From: Streptosporangiaceae bacterium
Lineage (GTDB): Bacteria > Actinomycetota > Actinomycetes > Streptosporangiales > Streptosporangiaceae
Assembly (NCBI GenBank): GCA_030050125.1
Contig: JASIJN010000579.1
Span: 1 to 6,601 of the forward strand
Length of the DNA: 6,601 nt
Direction: 5' to 3'
Shown here: piece by piece, positions 1 to 6,229 of the stretch
Layout: every line of letters begins with the position of its first letter
Numbering within the stretch: position 1 is the stretch's first letter
Translations under genes and position numbers: made by a program
Notes under the pieces: model-generated
Databases searched by the model: none
What the model saw: only the letters and a program-made list of their open reading frames with translations
What the model was told of the DNA's origin: nothing

Positions 1-575
1 GGCTGGTCGATCAGCGGCCAGATCCAGGCGATCTGCTGCGGCCGGGGATCGAGGTCCTTGCTGCCCGGCCAGTACGGCAGGAAGGTCTCGTTCACGGTCA
101 GCACGTCCCCGCTGGAGCTGTCCGCCTGAGCGGCGAGCGGGTAGACGCCGAACTGTGTCATCGACAGCTGACTGGGCTGCAGCGTGACCGACCAGGCGGC
201 GGTGGCACCTGGGGCCAGCGTGCCGCTCAGGTTCGTCACTCCGTTCGGCACCGGGGAGTCGACCAGATAGGAGCCGTCCAGGTAGTCCTGCATCGTGCTC
301 CTGCTCACGAAGCGGGAACTCGACGACAGGATCTGGACCGAGAGCCCCGCCATCGGCGAGGAAGAGGTGTTGGTCAGGCTTCCCTGGACCGTCACGGGCT
401 TGCCCGGCTGGGCGTAGGCAGGATCCACCGAGGTGATGGCCAGCGAGACCGGCGACGTTCCCGCCTGCTGCGCCGCCGCGTCCGCGGCTCCGGCGGACGC
501 CGCCAGGCCGACCAGGGCCGCCGCCGCGGTGGCGATGGCCCGGGCCGTCCAGCCGGTCAGCAGCGGACAAGGCAT
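1..575 (-). CDS. DUF6049 family secreted protein, N-terminal part (3' end outside window)
   Basis: A minus-strand frame is open from an ATG at 575 to the window edge (191 full codons). The product begins with a signal-peptide-like segment: a short n-region with one Arg (residue 12), an Ala/Leu/Val-rich core at about 13-29, and an Ala-rich possible cleavage region near 30-36. A Ser/Thr-rich, beta-rich exported segment follows (about 45-150), resembling an Ig-like or CARDB-type fold. Near residues 177-191 the stretch ending in QIAWIWPLIDQ matches my memory of the hallmark 'IAWLWPLVD' motif of actinobacterial DUF6049 proteins. These are large envelope proteins usually encoded beside murJ and divergent from the CCA-adding enzyme, as here. 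The function is unknown; a role with the lipid II flippase MurJ is inferred only from gene neighbourhood. No ribosome binding site precedes ATG 575 and no earlier ATG or GTG is in frame, so the start is uncertain. Confidence 0.82.
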   Translation of the reverse strand, partial: MPCPLLTGWTARAIATAAAALVGLAASAGAADAAAQQAGTSPVSLAITSVDPAYAQPGKPVTVQGSLTNTSSSPMAGLSVQILSSSSRFVSRSTMQDYLDGSYLVDSPVPNGVTNLSGTLAPGATAAWSVTLQPSQLSMTQFGVYPLAAQADSSSGDVLTVNETFLPYWPGSKDLDPRPQQIAWIWPLIDQ

Positions 576-637
576 GGCGGAAATGCTATTGCGGCCGGCC
601 AGGTCCGGTGAGCGAGGTAGTGCGGAGTGTTCGCCAT
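557..637 (-). CDS. Possible 26-aa leader peptide / upstream ORF of the DUF6049 gene
   Basis: An ATG at 637 has a strong ribosome binding site (GGAGGGAG, 3 bases before the ATG, core GGAGG about 7 bases away), the best on this side of the intergenic region. Its frame encodes 26 residues starting MANTPHYLAH and stops at TGA 557-559. It overlaps the DUF6049 start at 575 by 19 bases in another frame. It could be a translated leader that couples translation to DUF6049, which lacks its own ribosome binding site. Alternatively it is the true DUF6049 start, separated from the main frame by a one-base indel or sequencing error: the two ATGs are 62 bases apart, so one extra base would restore the frame. 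The peptide resembles nothing I recognise. Confidence 0.3.
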   Translation of the reverse strand: MANTPHYLAHRTWPAAIAFPPCLVRC

Positions 638-668
638 CGTCTCCCTCCGCGCTCCCCGGGTTTCACAA

Positions 669-678
669 AGCTTACGCT
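669..678. promoter_or_regulatory. Possible overlapping divergent -10 elements for DUF6049 and cca
   Basis: The gap between the two divergent genes holds two TANNNT-type -10 candidates that share two bases. TACGCT at 673-678 on the plus strand would start transcription near 685, leaving a leader of under 10 bases before the cca ATG at 694; that gene has no clear ribosome binding site. TAAGCT at 674-669 on the minus strand would start near 662, with a leader of about 25 bases containing the GGAGG before ATG 637. No convincing -35 element is seen for either, so this rests on position and the -10 match alone. Confidence 0.27.
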
Positions 679-693
679 CAGCACCTACCCTCG

Positions 694-2238
694 ATGGCCG
701 TGCCGGATTCCACTTCCCAGAGCCCGCCCGAGCTCCGGTCGCCTGAGCCCAGGTCGCCTCAGCGCGCGCCCAGGCTGACCCAGCAGCAGCGCAAGGCGGC
801 GGCCGTCCTGCTGTCCCGGGTTTCCGCGACGGCCGGCCAGCTTGGCGACATGTTCGCCCGCGGCGGCCACGAGCTCGCGCTCGTCGGGGGCACGGTCCGG
901 GACATCTTCCTCGGCCGGCCTCCCGGCGACGTGGACCTGGCCACCGACGCCGTCCCGGAGCGCGTGCTGGAGATCGTCACGCCCTGGGCCGATCAGTACT
1001 GGACGATCGGGATAGATTTCGGCACCGTCGGCCTGCGCAAGGGTGACGAAACATTCGAGATCACGACGTACCGGAGCGAGCGGTACGCGAGCGCCTCGCG
1101 CAAGCCGGACGTGAGGTACGGGGAGTCGCTGACCGACGACCTGTCCCGCCGCGACTTCACCGTCAACGCCATGGCCGCGCGGTTGCCCGGCTATGAGTTC
1201 GTGGATCCCTTCGGCGGAATGCGAGACCTGAAAGACAGAGTGCTGCGCACCCCCGGCCGGCCGGAGGACTCGCTCAGCGACGACCCGCTGCGGACCATGC
1301 GGGCGGCCAGGTTCGCCGCGCAGCTGGGCTTCACCGTCGCGCCCGAGCTGCGCGCGGCCATGACCGAGCTGGCCCCGCGGCTGGCCATCGTGTCGGCGGA
1401 GCGGATCTCGGCCGAGCTGTCCAAGCTGCTGCGCTCGCCGCTGCCGGGCGGGCCGCGGCGCGGCATCGAACTGCTCGTGGACACCGGCGTGGCCGACCAG
1501 GTGCTGCCGGAGATCCCGCGGCTGCGGCTGGAGCAGGACGAGCACTTCCGGCACAAGGACGTCTACCTGCACTCGCTGACCGTCCTGGATCAGGCCATCG
1601 CCCAGGAGGAGCGATACGGCCTGCACCGGGACCTGGTGCTGCGCCTGGCGGCGCTGCTGCACGACATCGGCAAGCCCAAGACCCGCACCAGGTTGCCCGG
1701 CGGCAAGGTGGCCTTCCACCATCACGAGGTCAAGGGCGCTGCGATGGCCCGGGCCCGGCTGATCGCGCTGCGTTTCCCGGCCGACGTGGTGGCCGACGTG
1801 TCCCGGCTGGTCGAGCTGCACCTGCGATTCCACGGCTACGGCTCGGGTGAGTGGACGGACTCGGCGGTCCGCCGTTACGTCCGGGACGCGGGCCCGCTGC
1901 TCTCCCGGCTGCACGCGCTGACCCGGGCCGACTGCACGACCAGGAACCAGGCCAAGGCGCAGCGGCTGGCCCGTGCCTACGACAGCCTGGAACGGCGGAT
2001 CGCCGAGCTGGCCGAGCAGGAGGAACTGGACAGCATCCGGGCCGACCTGGACGGGCACGCGATCATGCGGATCCTCGGCATCCCGCCCGGCCCGCTGGTC
2101 GGCAAGGCCCAAAGGCACCTGCTCGACCTGCGCATGGAGCACGGCCCGCTGGGCGAGGAACGGGCGACTCAGGAGCTGCTGGCCTGGGCGGCGGAGGAGG
2201 GGCTGGGCGCCGGGGGCTCGCCCCCGGCCGCCGGCTGA
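694..2238 (+). CDS. cca: CCA tRNA nucleotidyltransferase (CCA-adding enzyme)
   Basis: This cytoplasmic enzyme (514 aa) adds or repairs the 3' CCA end of tRNAs using CTP and ATP. The class II nucleotidyltransferase signature is intact: VGGTVRD at residues 64-70, the metal-binding DVD at 79-81, and the RRDFTVNAMA motif at 152-161. The DDPLRTMRAARFAAQLGF block of the RNA-binding head lies at about 196-213. A C-terminal HD domain follows, with LLHDIGKPK (His323-Asp324) and a His-rich HHHE at 342-345. This HD-containing layout is usual for actinobacterial members (M. tuberculosis PcnA), whose length is somewhat under 500. The frame stays open upstream to 433, but that part is antisense to the DUF6049 signal peptide and unlike the family. 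ATG 694 leaves a Pro/Ser-rich tail of about 28 residues before the conserved fold. The end overlaps the convergent MFS gene by 70 bases. Confidence 0.95.
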   Translation: MAVPDSTSQSPPELRSPEPRSPQRAPRLTQQQRKAAAVLLSRVSATAGQLGDMFARGGHELALVGGTVRDIFLGRPPGDVDLATDAVPERVLEIVTPWADQYWTIGIDFGTVGLRKGDETFEITTYRSERYASASRKPDVRYGESLTDDLSRRDFTVNAMAARLPGYEFVDPFGGMRDLKDRVLRTPGRPEDSLSDDPLRTMRAARFAAQLGFTVAPELRAAMTELAPRLAIVSAERISAELSKLLRSPLPGGPRRGIELLVDTGVADQVLPEIPRLRLEQDEHFRHKDVYLHSLTVLDQAIAQEERYGLHRDLVLRLAALLHDIGKPKTRTRLPGGKVAFHHHEVKGAAMARARLIALRFPADVVADVSRLVELHLRFHGYGSGEWTDSAVRRYVRDAGPLLSRLHALTRADCTTRNQAKAQRLARAYDSLERRIAELAEQEELDSIRADLDGHAIMRILGIPPGPLVGKAQRHLLDLRMEHGPLGEERATQELLAWAAEEGLGAGGSPPAAG

Positions 2239-3581
2239 TGGCCGAGCAGCCAGTACCCGGCGGCGACCGCCGCGTACCCGGCCGCGACCCCGGCGATTGC
2301 CCCCGGCGACCTGCCGTTGACCGGCATGAAGGTCACGCTGACCAGCGCCCCGGCCGCGATCGAGACGTTGAACGTCACGTCGTAGAAGGCGAACAGCCGC
2401 CCCCGGTAGTCGTCGGCCACCTCCTCCTGCAGGATCGTGGTCGCGCAGATGGCGACGCTCTGCGAGGCCAGGTACCAGCAGAAGCCGAAGGCCAGGTAGG
2501 CGACCTGAATGAAGGTCTCGCCGAGCGCGGCGGTCACCACCGCGCTGAAGGCCAGCAGCAGCGTGATGACCGTCGGCTTGCTCAGCCGCCTGGTGAGGGG
2601 CGGGACGAGCAGCAGGGCGCAGCCGTACCCGACCGCGGAGACCGTCGCCAGCACGGCGACGTGAGCCTCGGCTCTCGGCGCGCTCGACGGGTAGAAGTAG
2701 TTCCGGTACAGCAGGATCGAGAGCACGGACAAGATCCCGAACAGGAACTTGCCGCCGCCGGTGGCGGCGAGCGCGGCGGCCGGGCCCCGGTTGCTGACCG
2801 CGTACCTCGCGCCCGCGCCCAGGTCGCGCAGGACCGAGGACAGGTCGGACAGCAGCGGCCCCGGCACGGGCGCCCCCGGCTCGCGCACCGGGCCGAGCAG
2901 ATCGCGGCGCATGGTGGCCGCCACCAGGCTCGCCGTGACGTAGCACACGCCCCCCACCAGCAGGGTGATCGCGGCGCCGCGCTCGGTGTCGCCGGTGGCG
3001 GCGTTCAGGCCGAGGGCGGTGATGCCGCCGATCGCGCTCACGATCCCGCCCACGGTCGGGGACACCGAGTTGGCCATCACCAGCTTGTCCTCGGCGACCA
3101 CGTGCGGCAGCGCGGCCGACAGCGAGGCCAGGAAGAAGCGGTTCACGCCCAGCACGAACAGCACCGCGACGTAGAGCGGTGCGCCCCGGGTCCCGGTCGC
3201 CATGATCGCCGCGGTCGCCGCCACGAACACCGACCGGACCAGCGCCGAGTAGACCAGGATCTGGCGCCGCGACCAGCGATCGATGAGCACCCCGGCGAAC
3301 GGGCCGATCACCGAGTAGGGCAGGTAGAGGACGGTGAACGCGGCGGCCGCCGCCGTCGGGTTCGGGAACGTGGTCGCGTTGAAGAACACGTACGTCCCGA
3401 CCCCGGCGGTCACGATCCCGTCACCGGCCTGTGAGATCAGCCGGGTCGCGAACAGCCGCCGGAAGCCATGCTCCGCCAGGACCGTGCGCAGGTCGGAAAC
3501 GAAGGCCGAGCGCGCTATCCGGCGTCGCGGCCCTCCCCGGCCAGAGACCGGCCAGCTGCGGCGATCCGGCGGACGGGACAC
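2169..3581 (-). CDS. Major facilitator superfamily transporter (probable drug/metabolite exporter, MFS_3/EntS-like)
   Basis: A 470-aa integral membrane protein with about 12 hydrophobic segments from roughly residue 40 to 447. The MFS motif A is clear in the loop between helices 2 and 3: G97, then DRWSRR at 101-106. A weaker repeat of it lies at about 326-336 (PPLTRRLSK). The EEVADDYRGRLFAFYD block at 386-401 is typical of exporters related to enterobactin exporter EntS and macrolide efflux MefA. The substrate cannot be told. The N-terminus (1-38) is Arg-rich and cytoplasmic; the last 22 residues are a Pro/Ala/Ser tail encoded wholly within the antisense overlap with cca. The start is GTG 3581, with no good ribosome binding site but a -10 box placed for leaderless transcription. 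It may be expressed apart from ino1 upstream. As recalled, Streptomyces has an MFS gene in the same position. Confidence 0.9.
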   Translation of the reverse strand: MSRPPDRRSWPVSGRGGPRRRIARSAFVSDLRTVLAEHGFRRLFATRLISQAGDGIVTAGVGTYVFFNATTFPNPTAAAAAFTVLYLPYSVIGPFAGVLIDRWSRRQILVYSALVRSVFVAATAAIMATGTRGAPLYVAVLFVLGVNRFFLASLSAALPHVVAEDKLVMANSVSPTVGGIVSAIGGITALGLNAATGDTERGAAITLLVGGVCYVTASLVAATMRRDLLGPVREPGAPVPGPLLSDLSSVLRDLGAGARYAVSNRGPAAALAATGGGKFLFGILSVLSILLYRNYFYPSSAPRAEAHVAVLATVSAVGYGCALLLVPPLTRRLSKPTVITLLLAFSAVVTAALGETFIQVAYLAFGFCWYLASQSVAICATTILQEEVADDYRGRLFAFYDVTFNVSIAAGALVSVTFMPVNGRSPGAIAGVAAGYAAVAAGYWLLGHQPAAGGEPPAPSPSSAAQASSS

Positions 3582-3588
3582 GCTACTC

Positions 3589-3594
3589 AGCCTA
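3589..3594 (-). promoter_or_regulatory. Leaderless -10 element of the MFS gene
   Basis: TAGGCT (TANNNT pattern) lies on the minus strand with exactly 7 bases between it and the GTG at 3581. Transcription would then begin at, or within a base of, the start codon. This is the arrangement known for leaderless actinobacterial mRNAs, and it explains the lack of a Shine-Dalgarno sequence. No convincing -35 is seen, which is common for such promoters. Confidence 0.48.
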
Positions 3595-3647
3595 CGGCGC
3601 GCCAGCGGTGCCGGGCGAGACCGTCGGCGCGACCCCCGATCAGCCCC

Positions 3648-3665
3648 GCCGGGAGCCCGCCCGGC
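3648..3665 (-). terminator. Weak GC hairpin just after ino1
   Basis: GCCGGG at 3648-3653 and CCCGGC at 3660-3665 can pair over a 6-base loop, beginning 3 bases past the ino1 stop codon. There is no T-tract on the downstream side in the ino1 direction. It might slow or end transcription between ino1 and the MFS gene, but at this base composition a six-pair stem can easily arise by chance. Confidence 0.2.
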
Positions 3666-3668
3666 CGG

Positions 3669-4748
3669 TCAGCGCTCGACCTCGCCGCGGATGAACTTGT
3701 CCACCAGGTCGCGGGCCACGTCGTCGCCGTACTGCACGGGCGGCGACTTCATGAAGTACGAAGCGGCCGACAGGATCGGGCCGCCGATCCGGCGGTCGAG
3801 GGCGATCTTGGCCGCCCGGATGGCGTCGATGATCACGCCGGCCGAGTTCGGCGAGTCCCACACCTCGAGCCGGTACTCCAGGTTGAGCGGGACGTCGCCG
3901 AAGGCCTTGCCCTCGAGCCGGACAAAGGCCAGTTTCCGGTCATCCAGCCACGGCACGTGGTCCGACGGGCCGATGTGCACCGCCGCCCGTTCCATCTCGT
4001 GCGGGATCTGCGAGGTGACCGACTGCGTCTTGGAGATCTTCTTCGACTGAAGCCTGCTGCGCTCCAGCATGTTCATGAAGTCCATGTTGCCGCCGACGTT
4101 GAGCTGATAGGTGCGCAGCAGTTCCACCCCGCGGTCCTCGAACAGCTTCGCCAGCACCCGGTGCGTGATGGTGGCCCCGACCTGCGACTTGATGTCGTCG
4201 CCGATGATCGGCACGCCCGCCTCGGCGAACTTGGCCGCCCACGCCGTGTCGGAGGCGATGAACACCGGCAGGGCGTTCACGAACGCGACGCCCGCGTCCA
4301 GCGCGCACTGGGCGTAGAAGTGGTCGGCCTGCTCCGAGCCCACCGGCAGGTAGGACACCAGAACGTCGGCCCGCGAGTCCCTGAGCGCCTTGGTCACGTC
4401 GACCGGCTGCTCGTCCGACTCGGTGATGGCCTGCAGGTAGTACTCGCCCAGCCCGTCCATGGTGGGCCCGCGCTGCACCATGACGCCGGTGGGGGGCACG
4501 TCACAGATCTTGATGGTGTTGTTCTCGCTGGCGACGATCGCCTCGGCGATGTCGCGCCCGACCTTCTTGGCGTCCACGTCGAAGGCGGCGACGAATTCCA
4601 CGTCCCGCACGTGGTACGGCCCGAACTGGACGTGCATCAGGCCTGGCACCCGGCTGCGCGGGTCGGCATCCTTGTAGTACTCCACGCCTTGGACGAGGGA
4701 ACTCGCGCAGTTCCCGACGCCAACGATGGCTACCCGTACCGAACCCAT
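3669..4748 (-). CDS. ino1: Inositol-3-phosphate synthase (myo-inositol-1-phosphate synthase)
   Basis: This 359-aa cytoplasmic enzyme converts glucose 6-phosphate to 1L-myo-inositol 1-phosphate with bound NAD+. In actinobacteria this supplies phosphatidylinositol lipids and mycothiol. The length fits the short prokaryotic (M. tuberculosis Ino1) form. Visible signs are the Rossmann NAD-binding start [12 protein letters not shown] at 6-17, the [13 protein letters not shown] block at 181-193, the [10 protein letters not shown] segment at 215-224, the lysine-bearing [13 protein letters not shown] region at 231-243 and the DSPNSAG motif at 298-304, all in the family order. The start ATG 4748 has a good ribosome binding site (AAGGAG, 8 bases upstream). 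The gene lies 51 bases downstream of padR on the same strand, so co-transcription and control by that repressor are likely but inferred. No key residue appears missing. Confidence 0.96.
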   Translation of the reverse strand: MGSVRVAIVGVGNCASSLVQGVEYYKDADPRSRVPGLMHVQFGPYHVRDVEFVAAFDVDAKKVGRDIAEAIVASENNTIKICDVPPTGVMVQRGPTMDGLGEYYLQAITESDEQPVDVTKALRDSRADVLVSYLPVGSEQADHFYAQCALDAGVAFVNALPVFIASDTAWAAKFAEAGVPIIGDDIKSQVGATITHRVLAKLFEDRGVELLRTYQLNVGGNMDFMNMLERSRLQSKKISKTQSVTSQIPHEMERAAVHIGPSDHVPWLDDRKLAFVRLEGKAFGDVPLNLEYRLEVWDSPNSAGVIIDAIRAAKIALDRRIGGPILSAASYFMKSPPVQYGDDVARDLVDKFIRGEVER

Positions 4749-4799
4749 TCGGATTGCTCCTTTTCCTCATGCCATGCGGGTGTCAGGGCGAGGCCGGCC

Positions 4800-5417
4800 T
4801 CAGCCGACCGGGCCCCCTGAGCCGCTTTGCGTGTGATCCCCGGCGCGCCCTCCGGGCCCCGGGCCAGCTTCCCGCTCCGATGCGATTAGTTCGTTGAGCC
4901 AGCGGACTTCCCGTTCGACCGACTCCAGGCCATGCCTTTGCAACTCGAGCGTGTAGCTGTCCACCCGCTCCCTGGTCCTGGACATCGCCGCCCTGAAGCT
5001 GTCCAGGCGCTCCTCGAGCCTGCTTCGCCTGCCCTCGAGGATCCGCATCCTGACGTCCGCGCGGGTCAGGCCGAAGAACGCGAAGTGCACGCCGAACCCG
5101 TCGTCCTCCCAGGACGCCGGCCCTGCCTCGCCGAGCAGGTCGTGCAGCCGTTCCTTGCCCTCCGCGGTGAGCCGGTACACGATCTTGGACCGCCGGCCCG
5201 CCAGCGGCTTGGCGGTCGGCCCGGCCGGGACCTCCTCCGCGATCAGGCCCTGCCGCAGCAGTTCCTTCAGGCACGGGTACAGGGACCCGTACCCGAACGC
5301 GCGGAACGCGCCGAGCACCGAGTTGAGCCGCTTGCGCAGCTCGTATCCGTGCATTGGCGTCTTGTGCAGCAGCCCGAGGACGGCCAGCTCGAGTACGCCC
5401 GACCGCTGACTGCCCAC
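4800..5417 (-). CDS. PadR family transcriptional regulator
   Basis: This 205-aa DNA-binding protein, expected to act as a dimer, has an N-terminal PadR winged helix at about residues 8-95. The parts seen are LAVLGLLHKTPMHGYELRKRL at 11-31, the recognition-helix region FGYGSLYPCLKELLRQGLI at 41-59 and the wing/anchor KIVYRLTAEGKERLHDLL at 78-95. A charged alpha-helical C-terminal domain (about 105-182, Vir_act_alpha_C type) would form the dimer interface. A Gly-rich tail of about 20 residues ends the protein. The start GTG 5417 has GGAGG 8 bases upstream. It is the first gene before ino1, matching Rv0047c-Rv0046c (ino1) in M. tuberculosis as I recall it. It probably represses its own promoter and perhaps ino1; the perfect palindrome at 5534-5558 is the natural operator candidate. 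Its ligand is unknown. Confidence 0.92.
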   Translation of the reverse strand: MGSQRSGVLELAVLGLLHKTPMHGYELRKRLNSVLGAFRAFGYGSLYPCLKELLRQGLIAEEVPAGPTAKPLAGRRSKIVYRLTAEGKERLHDLLGEAGPASWEDDGFGVHFAFFGLTRADVRMRILEGRRSRLEERLDSFRAAMSRTRERVDSYTLELQRHGLESVEREVRWLNELIASEREAGPGPGGRAGDHTQSGSGGPVG

Positions 5418-5533
5418 GCGCCCTGCCTCCCTGCGTGGCGCCGGCCCGCCGCCGCACGACGCCTGGCCTGAGCCACCGCATTACGCCTAACATGCAAGCT
5501 TTAACGCGACGCCTCCCGGCGCCATGTCTCAGA

Positions 5534-5558
5534 ACGATGTATCGCTCCGATACATCGT
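5534..5558. promoter_or_regulatory. Perfect 25-bp inverted repeat, candidate PadR operator
   Basis: ACGATGTATCG at 5534-5544 and CGATACATCGT at 5548-5558 are exact reverse complements over 11 bases, separated by CTC. The stretch is AT-richer than its surroundings. Known PadR operators carry ATGT and ACAT half-sites with dyad symmetry; here ATGT (5537-5540) and ACAT (5552-5555) are present but 11 rather than about 8 bases apart. It lies 117 bases upstream of the padR start and 116 bases upstream of the DUF5318 start, so it could act on either. That PadR binds it is inferred; TetR-, GntR- or MerR-type factors encoded elsewhere could also bind such a site. Confidence 0.65.
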
Positions 5559-5561
5559 CAA
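5534..5561 (-). promoter_or_regulatory. Possible padR promoter embedded in the palindrome
   Basis: On the minus strand TTGACG (5561-5556) is close to the -35 consensus. CATCGT (5539-5534) fits the two most important -10 positions at a 16-base spacing. The inverted repeat would then fill the spacer and the -10, the usual layout for repression by blocking polymerase. Transcription would begin near 5527, giving a leader of about 110 bases. The -10 is weak and a promoter nearer to padR (5430-5510) cannot be excluded. Confidence 0.33.
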
Positions 5562-5661
5562 GATAGGCGGTCAGCGGTGGGAGCGCAAGTCCGGCGCGAC
5601 CGCCGCCGCCGCAGCGGCCTCTGGCGGCCATCCAGGTCTCGGAGAACCAGCGGTTCCGTCG

Positions 5662-5667
5662 TAACCT
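5662..5667 (+). promoter_or_regulatory. Leaderless -10 element of the DUF5318 gene
   Basis: TAACCT (TANNNT) lies exactly 7 bases before the ATG at 5675, so transcription would begin at or next to the start codon. No Shine-Dalgarno sequence is present in the preceding 15 bases, which agrees with leaderless translation. No clear -35 is visible at 17-18 bases upstream. The geometry is the same as that before the MFS gene. Confidence 0.5.
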
Positions 5668-5674
5668 GTCGGGC

Positions 5675-6073
5675 ATGAGGCGATCGGTCGTGGACTACGG
5701 GCTCGCGCGGCGGGCCACGCTCGCGTCCGTGTTCTCCGGACGCACCACGGTCACCGACGTCTGCGACGCTCACCCGTACCTGCTGCGGGCGGCCAAGTTC
5801 CACGGGGAGGCCACCGACCGGGCCTGCCCGATCTGCAGAAAGACCAAGCTCACGCACGTGACATACGTCTATGGTGATGAGCTAGGCCGCTACGAGGGGC
5901 GGGTGAAGCAGGCACCGGAGTTGGCGGAAATGGCCGCCGAATACGCGGAGTTCCAGGTTTACGTCGTCGAGGTCTGTCAGAGTTGTGCCTGGAATCACCT
6001 CGCATCGTCCTATGTACTCGGCACGGGTGAACCGCAGACCCGGCGCAGACGGCGCGCCCGTGCCGGTGACTGA
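5675..6073 (+). CDS. DUF5318 family protein, four-cysteine zinc ribbon
   Basis: A 132-aa soluble protein of the actinobacterial DUF5318 family (M. tuberculosis Rv0049 type, from memory). Residues 1-45 form a conserved N-terminal helical part (VVDYGLARRATLASVFSGR, then DVCDAHPYLLRAAKFHG). CPIC at 51-54 and CQSC at 101-104 make a probable zinc ribbon, with beta-rich segments in between (LTHVTYVYGDELG at 59-71). The C-terminus is strongly basic (RRRRRAR at 123-129) and could touch nucleic acid or membrane. The function is unknown. Its place directly before a penicillin-binding protein gene, 156 bases away on the same strand, is conserved as I recall it, suggesting a cell-wall or regulatory link, but this is association only. 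The start ATG 5675 is supported by the -10 box 7 bases upstream. Confidence 0.88.
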   Translation: MRRSVVDYGLARRATLASVFSGRTTVTDVCDAHPYLLRAAKFHGEATDRACPICRKTKLTHVTYVYGDELGRYEGRVKQAPELAEMAAEYAEFQVYVVEVCQSCAWNHLASSYVLGTGEPQTRRRRRARAGD

Positions 6074-6155
6074 ACGAGCCGGTCGCACGCGTCCTGGCCC
6101 ATGCTGAGGTCGCGCGGGACGGCGAGGTGTTACGCGCGATACGTGCCGGGACAGT

Positions 6156-6173
6156 AGGTACCACAGGGTACCT
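6156..6173. promoter_or_regulatory. Inverted repeat before the penicillin-binding protein gene
   Basis: AGGTACC at 6156-6162 and GGTACCT at 6167-6173 are exact reverse complements around a 4-base loop ACAG; each arm also contains the self-complementary GGTACC. It lies 57-74 bases upstream of the GTG at 6230. It overlaps a candidate -10 (TACCTT, 6169-6174), so it may be an operator. As RNA it would be a small hairpin after the DUF5318 gene, but without a T-tract it is a poor terminator. Confidence 0.42.
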
Positions 6174-6174
6174 T
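6169..6174 (+). promoter_or_regulatory. Possible -10 element for the penicillin-binding protein gene
   Basis: TACCTT matches TANNNT and would start transcription near 6181, leaving a leader of about 49 bases that contains the GAGG before GTG 6230. No good -35 is seen. The gene could instead be co-transcribed with DUF5318 upstream. Confidence 0.28.
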
Positions 6175-6229
6175 GAGGCTCGACGGGACTGCTGCGCTCG
6201 CGACCCCCAACCCCGACCAGCGAGGACGC

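Noticed and set aside
433..693. N-terminal extension of the CCA enzyme to the ATG at 433
   Set aside because: These 87 codons are antisense to the DUF6049 signal peptide and mature N-terminus, contain Ala/Arg low-complexity sequence and are absent from the family. ATG 694 suits the family length.
685..2946. A 753-codon open frame on the minus strand across the cca gene and the MFS end
   Set aside because: It is antisense to a clearly conserved enzyme and then out of frame with the MFS gene. The product is an Arg/Gly/Ala/Pro-rich low-complexity sequence with no domain, as expected from high-GC shadow frames.
1851..3434. A 527-codon open frame on the plus strand
   Set aside because: It overlaps cca in another frame and runs antisense to the MFS transporter. 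Its product is Arg/Gly/His-rich without recognisable motifs.
3468..4820. A 450-codon open frame on the plus strand
   Set aside because: It is antisense to the whole of ino1, whose motifs are intact. The product is His/Arg/Asp/Val-rich shadow sequence.
5491..5508. Partial dyad around GCAT...ATGC (5478-5495) and the nearby AAGCTT-rich stretch upstream of padR
   Set aside because: The arms match only over four to six bases with gaps, far weaker than the nearby perfect palindrome, so I did not call it a site.
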